From Cuneatibacter caecimuris (lineage in GTDB: Bacteria; Bacillota; Clostridia; Lachnospirales; Lachnospiraceae): 64,000 nucleotides of DNA. Position 1 is the stretch's first letter, and each line of letters begins with the position of its first letter. Positions 36,295 to 44,030 of this stretch are shown in pieces. The notes beneath the pieces are model-generated. The model had not been told where the DNA came from. It searched no databases and worked only from the letters and a program-made list of their open reading frames with translations. Location: contig NZ_SGXF01000001.1 of assembly GCF_004216775.1 (NCBI RefSeq), positions 1 through 64,000 of the forward strand, read 5' to 3'. Position numbers and translations under genes: made by a program.

Positions 36295-36696
36295 TTAACT
36301 TACAACTGCTTTTATACCAACATAACCAAATGCACCGGCATCTCTATCCGCAGAAAGCCGTGCAGTAAACGTTGGCATATTTGCTCCAGTAGAAGCAAAG
36401 TCTTGTATACCTGCCCCAGTAAATGTGCCCGTGTTAGAGTGCAGGTTACTGGTCACATAAACAATTGCATAATTTCCGGATCTTTTGTTCACCGCAGTCA
36501 TCCTTGCTCTATAACCATTTGAATAATAGTTCACCATTTGTGTAATGCTAGTTCTATAAACCCCAGCCAAAGTATCCCGTTCCAAATCTGCAGCAAACTT
36601 ATCAACCGCCGCCATAGCCGCAACTGATGTCGACATCACTACAATTAATGTTAAAACCACTGCTACTATTCTTTTTTTCCACATAATTCTTTTCAC
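36295..36696 (-). CDS. Small secreted protein, island paralogue 1
   Basis: The 133-residue paralogue of the protein at 34343 has signal peptide 'MWKKRIVAVVLTLIVVMSTSVAAMAA' (in two parts: basic start, hydrophobic core), then 'VNYYSNGYRARMTAVNKRSGNYAIVYVTSN' and 'DAGAFGYVGIKAVVS' at the end. The likely start is the internal ATG at 36684, matching its paralogue. AAGGAG is too far away unless an intervening ACATCT/AGATGT hairpin brings it closer. Function unknown. Confidence 0.75.
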   Translation of the reverse strand: MKRIMWKKRIVAVVLTLIVVMSTSVAAMAAVDKFAADLERDTLAGVYRTSITQMVNYYSNGYRARMTAVNKRSGNYAIVYVTSNLHSNTGTFTGAGIQDFASTGANMPTFTARLSADRDAGAFGYVGIKAVVS

Positions 36697-37100
36697 ATCT
36701 TTATTCAGATGTATCTCCTTTCTTTTTAATCAATAGACGTTTACAAAATTCATACTCTACCAAAATACTGTTTCTTTGCTTAGAGTTAATTGATACTCCT
36801 CATAAGACTCAAAGAAGTACTGTGGATATATGGATAGCCACGATCTGATTATATATTTTCAACAATCGTTCTTACTTTAAAATCTGCAAAGTCTATACCT
36901 TCACTACGATTTCTGAAAAGTTATCCACATTAACTGTCATGAATTTCGCAATCACCTATTTTTAACCGACTGTACAACTGCTATATTTCTGCTATACCTT
37001 TTCCATTGGACTCACCCCAATCATTTATGTACAAAATAACCAGCTCCAGGCATTAAACCCTAATAACTGGATTGCTGCCTTATGTAAGTAAAACAATCCT
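36697..37100. other. AT-rich leader region of secreted paralogue 1
   Basis: A 400-base gap. Holds the shared CCATATATCCA motif at 36823-36833 (minus strand) and a small ACATCT/AGATGT hairpin at 36694-36711. No gene or tRNA is seen, and no strong terminator after the ABC operon is evident. Confidence 0.4.
36823..36833 (-). promoter_or_regulatory. Shared upstream motif of secreted paralogue 1
   Basis: CCATATATCCA preceded by GTGG and followed by TTATGAG, as at 34869. Candidate operator or activator site. Confidence 0.35.
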
Positions 37101-37745
37101 CTACTCCGCCTTCAGCTTCCCCTTCTCCATCCGAAATACCACATCGCACAGCCGCCGGATATCCTCCGTCATATGAGAGGCCAGAATCACCAGCTTCCCC
37201 GGCTGCCTCCAGGACTCCAGCAGCTTTCTGATATCTTCCACTCCGTCCACATCCAACCCGTTCATCGGCTCATCCAGAATCAGGATATCAGGGTTCTCCA
37301 TCACCGCCTGCGCGATCCCCAGGCGCTGCCTCATTCCAAGGCTGTACTTGCTCACGGACTTTTTCATATCCGGGTTCAGGCCCACCTTCTCTATGGCTTC
37401 CCGCACCTCCTCCTTCCCGATCTTTCCCCGGAGCCCCGCCAGGAGCATCAGATTCTTCATTCCGCTGTAATAAGGGATAAATCCCGGCACCTCGATAATC
37501 ACTCCCAGGTTATCCGGAAAATCCATGTCCTTTCCCAGCTTCTTTCCTTCCACCCAGATCTCTCCTGACGTCGGACGGATGTACCCGCAGATACATTTCA
37601 TCAGCATGGTTTTTCCTGAGCCGTTCCGCCCAATCAGCCCATAGATTTTTCCGCTCTCAAATTCCGCATTGATATCTTCCAATATCGTATCTTCCCCGAT
37701 TTTCAAGGACAACTCTTTTATACTTATCTTCACATTGCCTACCAT
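37101..37745 (-). CDS. ABC transporter ATP-binding protein
   Basis: The 214-residue ATPase has Walker A GRNGSGKT, a Q-loop region, signature 'YSLGMRQRLGIAQAV', Walker B 'ILILDEPMNGLD' and the H-loop in 'LASHMTEDI'. Its type is that of antibiotic, lantibiotic or bacitracin exporters and immunity transporters. It lies 28 bases after the second permease gene. Start chosen at 37745 after AAAGGAG. Confidence 0.92.
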   Translation of the reverse strand: MVGNVKISIKELSLKIGEDTILEDINAEFESGKIYGLIGRNGSGKTMLMKCICGYIRPTSGEIWVEGKKLGKDMDFPDNLGVIIEVPGFIPYYSGMKNLMLLAGLRGKIGKEEVREAIEKVGLNPDMKKSVSKYSLGMRQRLGIAQAVMENPDILILDEPMNGLDVDGVEDIRKLLESWRQPGKLVILASHMTEDIRRLCDVVFRMEKGKLKAE

Positions 37746-37773
37746 ACCTTCTCCTTTCACCCAACTCCAGCTT

Positions 37774-38640
37774 TTATTCAATTTCGGTAATGCTCAGGAA
37801 ATTGTACCTGCGCACCAGCCAAATATTCCACAGGCTCAAAAGCAGGATCGGCACGGCAAAATACAAATATGAGCACCAGAACGGGCATAATGGCTCACGC
37901 AACAATGCCGTATAATGAAGCCACACATTCGTATGCGCCATGGGGAATATCCACATCAGTTTCCCCTCCAGCAAAGAAAAGGCAGTCCCGATTCCCACCA
38001 GAAAAATCACTGCAAAAATCCCTACCCCTTTCTTCTTCTGCAGCCAGAACCAGAGCAGAATCAGCGCAAAAAGCATTAAGTACAGTACCTGCATCAAATA
38101 CGTTTGCAGCACCGCGGGCAGCGGCTGTACCTGATTATACAGCCTGGCTGTAATCAGCTGCGCCGCAAAGCTTCCGGACTTTTCCGGGAAATTCAGATAA
38201 TACTGGCGTACCGTCAGGCTCCATTCCATGCCCCATTGAGATTGAAAAAGAGCCGGAAGCGTTGTTCCCAGAAAAATCACTGCAATATAGGAGCCCATTG
38301 CCATCAGCACAAAAAGCATCTGTCCCCACATCCAGGAGGTTCTTCCGATTCGATGGATAAAAAACACCGTATTCCCATCTGTCCGCGGAAAATCACTGAT
38401 CAGCGTGATAAACACCAGCGGGATCAGCAGCATCAGCAGCGGCGAATTCGCTACGGCTATAAACGGCTCCAGCACATTCAGCTTTTCCCCCATTTCCACC
38501 GCCATTTCCATTAAAGGCGACACTGCTGTCTGATAGAAAAAGATCAGCAAAACAGCAACCAAAATCATCCTCGGGTCCGTTACCCATTTGATATACTCTG
38601 TCCGGGCCGTTGCCCAGACGGCATGGCGTTTATGCTCCAC
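37774..38640 (-). CDS. ABC transporter permease subunit
   Basis: The 288-residue protein has about six membrane helices, typical of ABC-2-like permeases that pair with the adjacent ATPase. It overlaps the preceding permease gene by 11 bases. Substrate unknown. Secreted island products or an antimicrobial peptide are possible, by analogy with LanEFG-type systems (inference). Confidence 0.8.
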   Translation of the reverse strand: MEHKRHAVWATARTEYIKWVTDPRMILVAVLLIFFYQTAVSPLMEMAVEMGEKLNVLEPFIAVANSPLLMLLIPLVFITLISDFPRTDGNTVFFIHRIGRTSWMWGQMLFVLMAMGSYIAVIFLGTTLPALFQSQWGMEWSLTVRQYYLNFPEKSGSFAAQLITARLYNQVQPLPAVLQTYLMQVLYLMLFALILLWFWLQKKKGVGIFAVIFLVGIGTAFSLLEGKLMWIFPMAHTNVWLHYTALLREPLCPFWCSYLYFAVPILLLSLWNIWLVRRYNFLSITEIE

Positions 38641-39529
38641 AGTCCAGCCTCCTCCCCATCAATATACAGTAAAGAACCGCTGTAACAAGCAAACCAACCA
38701 GAATCCACAGCCATTTCCCCACCGTTGGCATGGTAGCTGCGCTGCACAGAGAATTGCTGGCCCAGCTGTCTATCTTCATCATCATCTCTTGATCCCATGC
38801 TATACGATAGAAGTTATATATTTTTTTCCAGATCGTATCATAGAAGAATAATAAAATCATAGGAAAACAGAGAACCAGATATTTATTGCGGAGAAATCCC
38901 ACAAACAGGATGGCCGGGAGGGAGAAAAATGCCCCATAGAAAAACATGTCCAGCCCAAAGGACAAGAGCAGTCCCACATCCCCCAGAATAGAATAGAACC
39001 AAGCCAGGGAATTATTTGCAAACACAACCATATCAAATAATTCCGGTTCTAACATCTGCTGCATTTCTCCCGGATGCGGGAACACTGCCAGCACCGGAAC
39101 GGCCGCCAGAATATAGCCAAACATCACTGCCAGCCCGCCGCATAACCAAACTGCCAGCACATGCCCCAGGTAATGCTGGTACCTGCCGCTGCGGTGAATG
39201 GAATATCTGGACATCCCGCTTTTCAGCTCATCCAGCAAAAACGGGATTCCCGGAAACGCGGCAACCACAGGCAAAAACATGGCGAGATAAGCCGACTGTC
39301 CTACGGTCCGTATTGCGCTCAGGTTCAGCACTTCAAAAGACTGCAACTGTGTTCCCCATTCCCCTCTGATCAGAAACAGCACCTGTAATGCGGAATATCG
39401 CCGCCCTTCTCCGTCTGTCACCAAAGTCGCAGTCAGGAACAGGAATGCCGAGGCAATGACTGCCATCCACATTCCATAGCTGCTGAAAATTGCTTTCATA
39501 CTTTGTTTTAGCGCTTTGCATGTCTTCAT
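38630..39529 (-). CDS. ABC transporter permease subunit
   Basis: The protein of about 299 residues has around six membrane helices and the usual ABC-2 pattern (first helix, a loop, then 'GIPFLLDELKSGMSRYSIHRSGRYQHYLGH', then five helices). First gene of a three-gene exporter operon. Start at 39529 gives 8 bases from GGGGGAG; earlier TTG and ATG codons are too close to it. Confidence 0.8.
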   Translation of the reverse strand: MKTCKALKQSMKAIFSSYGMWMAVIASAFLFLTATLVTDGEGRRYSALQVLFLIRGEWGTQLQSFEVLNLSAIRTVGQSAYLAMFLPVVAAFPGIPFLLDELKSGMSRYSIHRSGRYQHYLGHVLAVWLCGGLAVMFGYILAAVPVLAVFPHPGEMQQMLEPELFDMVVFANNSLAWFYSILGDVGLLLSFGLDMFFYGAFFSLPAILFVGFLRNKYLVLCFPMILLFFYDTIWKKIYNFYRIAWDQEMMMKIDSWASNSLCSAATMPTVGKWLWILVGLLVTAVLYCILMGRRLDCGA

Positions 39530-39547
39530 AAACATCACTCCCCCCAA

Positions 39548-40128
39548 TGATATAGTTTTTATTGCTAACGTTCTTGCCCGTTCTGTATATTCCCCGTCTC
39601 TGGATCAATATAAAAATTGCCAAACTCCTAAAGTAAAAATATTTGTCCATCCCCGGCAGAATATAAATATACTATATAATCTCACCTCTAAACCCGTTCA
39701 CGTTTGTTGGTTATAGCATACTACATAATACTATAAATGTCAATATTTTATATTATTTTTATATTATTTCCATTATTTTTATGCATTTCGTCATTTCTTT
39801 GTGTTTTTTGACACGATTCGACTGTATTCGACTTTTCTCAATCCTCCCTTATATGCTAATATTACATCGCTATAAAACGCGCTTTCAGGATATAAAAAAA
39901 TCAGTTCCCCTAAACAATGTAGTGCCAACTCACCCCAACATCTCTCAGAGGCAATCAAGTTCCCTGCCGCATTCATAAATAAGGCTTTCTCTATAACAGA
40001 TCATATCCCACAATTTTATAGCAATTTCAAATCACCTGAAGCAAAAATATTAAAGAATATATTAGAATGAACTTAATAATAAGTAAAAAATGATTTTCTT
40101 AGAGAAATGATATGATTTAAATCAAAAA
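39548..40128. other. AT-rich non-coding region upstream of ABC operon
   Basis: No gene supported. Contains the ABC operon promoter (39715-39743). Poly-A/T tracts and the lowest GC of the window mark the right edge of the island. No direct repeats that would mark insertion were found by eye. Confidence 0.5.
39715..39743 (-). promoter_or_regulatory. Promoter of ABC exporter operon
   Basis: TTGACA, 17-base spacer, TATGCT on the minus strand, about 185 bases before the first permease start, implying a long leader. Confidence 0.6.
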
Positions 40129-40181
40129 CAGAGCAGCCGCCCGCCCCAATACGCCCGGGCGGCTGGCTGCTCCTGCTCTGT
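40129..40181 (-). terminator. Terminator of leuCD
   Basis: Stem ACAGAGCAG/CTGCTCTGT with inner CCGCCCG/CGGGCGG, then TTTTTGATTT on the minus strand, 14 bases past the leuD stop. Confidence 0.85.
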
Positions 40182-40195
40182 CCTATTATTCTGTT

Positions 40196-40684
40196 TTACT
40201 TCTTCCCATTAATATAACTAATCAGCCCTTCGGCAGCGATGATCTTCTGCATAAACGGCGGAAAGGCCTGCCCCTGGAACTGGGCGCCTTTTGTACGGTT
40301 ATAGATCATCCCGCTGTCAAAATCGATCTCCACCTCATCCCCGGCTTCAATGCCTTTGGCAGCCTCGGGGCATTCAATGATGGGCAGCCCGATATTGATG
40401 GAATTGCGGTAAAAGATCCGGGCAAAGGTCTCCGCGATCACGCAGCTGACCCCTGCCGCCTTAATGGCGATGGGCGCGTGCTCTCTGGAAGAGCCGCAGC
40501 CGAAATTTTTCTCCGCCACGATAATATCTCCCGGCTGCACCCGGTCAATAAAAGTCCGGTCAATATCCTCCATGCAGTGCTTCGCCAGCTCTGCGGGATC
40601 AGAGGAATTCAGGTATCTCGCCGGAATGATCACATCCGTATCCACATTGTCTCCGAATTTAAATACATGTCCTTTTGCCTGCAT
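40196..40684 (-). CDS. leuD: 3-isopropylmalate dehydratase small subunit
   Basis: The 162-residue swivel-domain subunit of isopropylmalate isomerase acts in leucine biosynthesis, converting 2- to 3-isopropylmalate with LeuC. Shows '[17 protein letters not shown]' and the substrate loop '[12 protein letters not shown]'. It is 12 bases downstream of leuC. The length fits the bacterial/archaeal short LeuD type, so homoaconitase-like alternatives exist but are less likely beside ilvC and ilvN. Confidence 0.95.
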   Translation of the reverse strand: MQAKGHVFKFGDNVDTDVIIPARYLNSSDPAELAKHCMEDIDRTFIDRVQPGDIIVAEKNFGCGSSREHAPIAIKAAGVSCVIAETFARIFYRNSINIGLPIIECPEAAKGIEAGDEVEIDFDSGMIYNRTKGAQFQGQAFPPFMQKIIAAEGLISYINGKK

Positions 40685-40696
40685 TTCCCTGTCCTC

Positions 40697-41962
40697 CTAA
40701 CATCCTATTTCTGACGGCTCTGAAATTTTTCCGGTCACCGCGCTGGCCGCAGCCACTGCGGGGCTGGCCAGATACACTTCAGAATCCACATGGCCCATGC
40801 GCCCCACGAAATTCCGGTTTGTAGTAGAGACGCACCGTTCTCCTGCCGCAAGAATCCCCATATAACCTCCAAGACAGGGGCCGCAGGTGGGCGTGCTCAC
40901 CACTGCCCCGGCCTCGATAAAGGTCTTTAACAGCCCTTCTTCCATAGCCTGCAGATAAATCTTCTGGGTAGCGGGAATCACAATACAGCGCACGCCCTTT
41001 TTCACCTTCCTGCCCTTCAGGATTTCAGCGGCAACCCGCATATCCTCAATCCGGCCGTTGGTGCAGGAACCGATCACCACCTGATCAATTTTTACCTCTC
41101 CAGCCTCTGCCACTGTTTTCGTATTTTCCGGCAGATGAGGAAACGCCACGGTGGGTTCCAGCTCTGACAGGTCGATCACAAAAGTTTCGTCATATTCCGC
41201 GTCCGGGTCTGCCTCATAAATCTGATAAGGGCGGGCGGAATGTTCCTTCATGTACTGCTCTGCAGCCCGGTCCACAGGGAAAATCCCGTTTTTACCGCCG
41301 GCCTCGATGGCCATATTAGCGATGGTAAATCTGTCGTCCATAGAGAGGTTCGCGACGCCGTCCCCTGTGAACTCCATGGATTTATACAGCGCCCCGTCCA
41401 CGCCGATCATGCCAATAATATGTAAAATCACGTCTTTGCCGCTGATCCATTTCTTCGGCCTGCCTGTCAGCTCAAACTTAATCGCGGAAGGCACCTTGAA
41501 CCAGGCTTTTCCTGTAGCCATCCCGGCGGCCATATCCGTGGAACCCACCCCGGTGGAAAACGCCCCCAGCGCTCCGTAGGTACAGGTGTGGGAATCCGCC
41601 CCGATCACCACATCTCCGGCCACCACCAAGCCTTTTTCCGGCAGCAGCGCGTGTTCGATGCCCATTTCACCCACGTCAAAGAAATTCGTCACCTCATTTT
41701 TGCAGGCGAACTCCCGCACGCACTTGCAGTGTTCCGCGGATTTAATATCCTTATTCGGCACAAAATGATCCAGCACCAGAGCGATTTTATCCTTATCAAA
41801 CACCTCTTTTTTATTCAGCTTCTCCATCTCGTGGATGGCCACCGGAGAAGTGATGTCGTTGCCCAGAACCAGGTTCAGATCCGCTTCGATCAGCTGTCCG
41901 GCCTTCACCTCAGACAGTCCGGCTGCAGCGGCCAGGATCTTCTGCGTCATTGTCATTCCCAT
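40697..41962 (-). CDS. leuC: 3-isopropylmalate dehydratase large subunit
   Basis: The 421-residue aconitase-type subunit carries the 4Fe-4S cluster. Cys ligands are in 'IGSCTNGR' and '[13 protein letters not shown]'; also '[15 protein letters not shown]'. The shorter length is that of the LeuC2 type that pairs with a small LeuD. Start ATG at 41962 after GGAGG. It is divergent from a LysR gene whose binding site lies in the shared promoter. Confidence 0.95.
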   Translation of the reverse strand: MGMTMTQKILAAAAGLSEVKAGQLIEADLNLVLGNDITSPVAIHEMEKLNKKEVFDKDKIALVLDHFVPNKDIKSAEHCKCVREFACKNEVTNFFDVGEMGIEHALLPEKGLVVAGDVVIGADSHTCTYGALGAFSTGVGSTDMAAGMATGKAWFKVPSAIKFELTGRPKKWISGKDVILHIIGMIGVDGALYKSMEFTGDGVANLSMDDRFTIANMAIEAGGKNGIFPVDRAAEQYMKEHSARPYQIYEADPDAEYDETFVIDLSELEPTVAFPHLPENTKTVAEAGEVKIDQVVIGSCTNGRIEDMRVAAEILKGRKVKKGVRCIVIPATQKIYLQAMEEGLLKTFIEAGAVVSTPTCGPCLGGYMGILAAGERCVSTTNRNFVGRMGHVDSEVYLASPAVAAASAVTGKISEPSEIGC

Positions 41963-41991
41963 GCGATTATTCCTCCAGAATTTTCATAGTG

Positions 41992-42021
41992 TTTACATGA
42001 TACCATACAATGTGCTATAAT
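41992..42021 (+). promoter_or_regulatory. Promoter of the LysR gene
   Basis: TTTACA, 18-base spacer, TATAAT. The palindrome at 42048-42062 falls downstream of the start site, consistent with autorepression. Confidence 0.6.
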
Positions 42022-42025
42022 TGAA
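41997..42025 (-). promoter_or_regulatory. leuC promoter (weak -35)
   Basis: TTCAAT, 17-base spacer, TATCAT on the minus strand. The poor -35 fits an activator-dependent promoter. It overlaps the divergent LysR promoter. Confidence 0.5.
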
Positions 42026-42047
42026 ATACATATAAAGAATAGATTGC

Positions 42048-42062
42048 ATAACTCATAGTTAT
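42048..42062. promoter_or_regulatory. LysR-type operator
   Basis: Perfect palindrome ATAACT-CAT-AGTTAT containing T-N11-A, centred about 65 bases upstream of the predicted leuC start site, the classical position of a LysR recognition site. Confidence 0.65.
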
Positions 42063-42073
42063 AAGGAGGCAAG

Positions 42074-42979
42074 ATGGAACAAAACTTATCCCTGTACCGT
42101 ATTTTTTATACCGTGGCCGGAGCCGGGAATATCTCCAAGGCTGCCAGAGAGCTGTATATCAGCCAGCCGGCCATCAGCAAAGCCATCGGAAAACTGGAGG
42201 ACAGCCTTTCCACCACCCTGTTCCTGCGCAATTCCAGAGGCGTCACCCTGACGCCGGAGGGCAGGATTCTCTATGAGCATGTGAGCGCTGCCTTTGAAAC
42301 CCTCAGCCGGGGAGAGGAAGAGCTGCTGCGCATCCAGGAGCTGGGGATCGGCCATATCCGCCTGGGGGTCTCCACCACTCTCTGCAAATATATCCTTCTG
42401 CCTCATCTGAAGGATTTTATCGCTGAGAATCCTCATATTAAAATCACCGTGGAAAACCAGGCCAGCGCCCAGACGCTCTCCATGCTGGAACAGCAGCAAA
42501 TCGACATCGGCCTCATCGCCCGGCCAAAAAATCTGAAAAATATCCGCTTCCATTCTGTGGTGGAGATTCAGGACACCTTTGTCTGCACCCCTTCCTATCT
42601 GGAAAACCTCCGGCTGCGGGAAGGCAGCGACGCCAGCCTGTTTGAATCCGGCACTGTCATGCTCCTGAATCAGAACAACATGACCCGCCAGCATATCGAC
42701 CGTTATCTCACGGAACAGCAGATCGAGATTCCGCACCCTATGGAAATTTCCACCATGGACCTGCTGATCGAGTTCGCCAGAATCGGGCTGGGGATCGGCT
42801 GCTGTATCAGGGAATGCGTGCAGCAGGATCTGGACGCCGGACATCTGGTGGAAATCCCTGTTCCGGGCCTGATTCCCAAACGGCTCATCGGCCTGGCCCT
42901 GCCCGCTTCTCCCGCGCCTTTACAGGCCACGGAAAAATTCCTGGAATTCATGAAAGCTTCCGCGGCCCTTCAGCGCTGA
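42074..42979 (+). CDS. LysR-family regulator of leuCD
   Basis: The 301-residue protein has an N-terminal winged helix ('YRIFYTVAGAGNISKAARELYISQPAISKAIGKLEDSLSTTLFLRNSRG') and a C-terminal periplasmic-binding-like effector domain. Divergent from leuC with a T-N11-A palindrome between them, so it probably activates leuCD in response to a pathway intermediate (family pattern). RBS AGGAGG. Ends in a 10-base convergent overlap with an AraC-type gene. Confidence 0.92.
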   Translation: MEQNLSLYRIFYTVAGAGNISKAARELYISQPAISKAIGKLEDSLSTTLFLRNSRGVTLTPEGRILYEHVSAAFETLSRGEEELLRIQELGIGHIRLGVSTTLCKYILLPHLKDFIAENPHIKITVENQASAQTLSMLEQQQIDIGLIARPKNLKNIRFHSVVEIQDTFVCTPSYLENLRLREGSDASLFESGTVMLLNQNNMTRQHIDRYLTEQQIEIPHPMEISTMDLLIEFARIGLGIGCCIRECVQQDLDAGHLVEIPVPGLIPKRLIGLALPASPAPLQATEKFLEFMKASAALQR

Positions 42980-43845
42980 TATTCCCTCCTCATCCGGGCA
43001 GGCGTGCCGCCGTATTGTTCCCGGAACATTTTCATGAACAGTTTGTAATTGCCAAACCCATGAGCTTCCAGCAAAGTCATGATATTCTCTGAAGAATCAA
43101 ACAATTCTTCACAGACCCGGGAAAAGCGCACTTCATTTACATAGTCCATAAAAGAAACACCCATGGATTTTCGGAAAAAGCGGCAGAAATATTCTTTATT
43201 CAGGGCCACCTGGGCAGCCGCTTCTTCCAGCCTGATCTTCTCCCTGTAGTGAAGGTTCACAAACTCCATGACCTTTTTCAGCCTCTGTCTCTCCGGATTC
43301 GCCTTCTGCTCTTCTTCCTTCCGGGCATACAGGCGCAGCCCGCTGTTCAGGAGATATAGAAAACGATACAGCAGCATGTGAAATTCCAGCAGGTAATCCT
43401 GTTTTCTCTGTTCATATACAGAGCACATCCTGTGGATCAGCAGGCCGGCCTCTTTGCATATTTCTGAAGGGGCGCAGTCTTCACCTGGGCTGCGCCCCTC
43501 CGCCGCCTCAACTTCGGAAGCAAACTGCAGACCGGTTTCATCAGGAAATAATGGCTTTAAAAATTGGTCCGGAATCTGAAGCACCTCCGTCACAGTCCCC
43601 TGTCCGGTGAAGGTAGCGTGTATCTTTTCCGAAGAGATCAGCAGAAAATCTCCCTGTTTCAGCTGTTTTCTCTCCTGATCCACATCCACATACATCCATC
43701 CCCGCTCCACCCGGACCACTTCCAGGCTGTCATGCCAATGAGCCGGCACCGGCCTTCCCACCGGCACGGTATAGCGGAAGCATCTGACCGGAATATCCTT
43801 TTCTGTTTTTATCACTTCATAGGTATAGTTTCCCGTCTTTACCAC
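42970..43845 (-). CDS. AraC-family regulator beside GH3 gene
   Basis: The protein of about 291 residues has an N-terminal cupin ('GRPVPAHWHDSLEVVRVERG') and a C-terminal AraC domain ('EKIRLEEAAAQVALNKEYFCRFFRKSMGVSFMDYVNEVRFSRV', 'IMTLLEAHGFGNYKLFMKMFREQYGGTPARMRREY'). Divergent from the beta-glucosidase gene, its likely target. I chose the GTG at 43845 (GGGAG 5 bases upstream) over the ATG at 43860, which lacks an RBS. Confidence 0.9.
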   Translation of the reverse strand: MVKTGNYTYEVIKTEKDIPVRCFRYTVPVGRPVPAHWHDSLEVVRVERGWMYVDVDQERKQLKQGDFLLISSEKIHATFTGQGTVTEVLQIPDQFLKPLFPDETGLQFASEVEAAEGRSPGEDCAPSEICKEAGLLIHRMCSVYEQRKQDYLLEFHMLLYRFLYLLNSGLRLYARKEEEQKANPERQRLKKVMEFVNLHYREKIRLEEAAAQVALNKEYFCRFFRKSMGVSFMDYVNEVRFSRVCEELFDSSENIMTLLEAHGFGNYKLFMKMFREQYGGTPARMRREYQR

Positions 43846-43936
43846 CTCTTCTCCCTGCATTATGCTGATGGCAGATAATTTTCACCCAATTTTCTCGGCC
43901 TATACAAGTTCATTTTAATTGTTCCGCGTCAAAAAG

Positions 43937-43973
43937 TCAATATTGTCCCAATCTAAGTCAGGATTGATATTGT
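43937..43973. promoter_or_regulatory. Direct repeats upstream of GH3 promoter
   Basis: TCAATATTGT (43937-43946) and TTGATATTGT (43964-43973), 27 bases apart, the second touching the -35. Spacing of about 2.5 helical turns and position fit AraC-type activator sites. Confidence 0.4.
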
Positions 43974-43998
43974 TTTGTCCCCGGCTGAGCTGTATACT
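43970..43998 (+). promoter_or_regulatory. Promoter of GH3 gene
   Basis: TTGTTT, 17-base spacer, TATACT preceded by TG. Confidence 0.6.
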
Positions 43999-44030
43999 GA
44001 AAACAGAATACAACAGGAGGTTTTTTATCT

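Noticed and set aside
39781-39978. Short opposed frames in the AT-rich gap before leuD
   Set aside because: No RBS, no family features, and composition typical of random AT-rich DNA.
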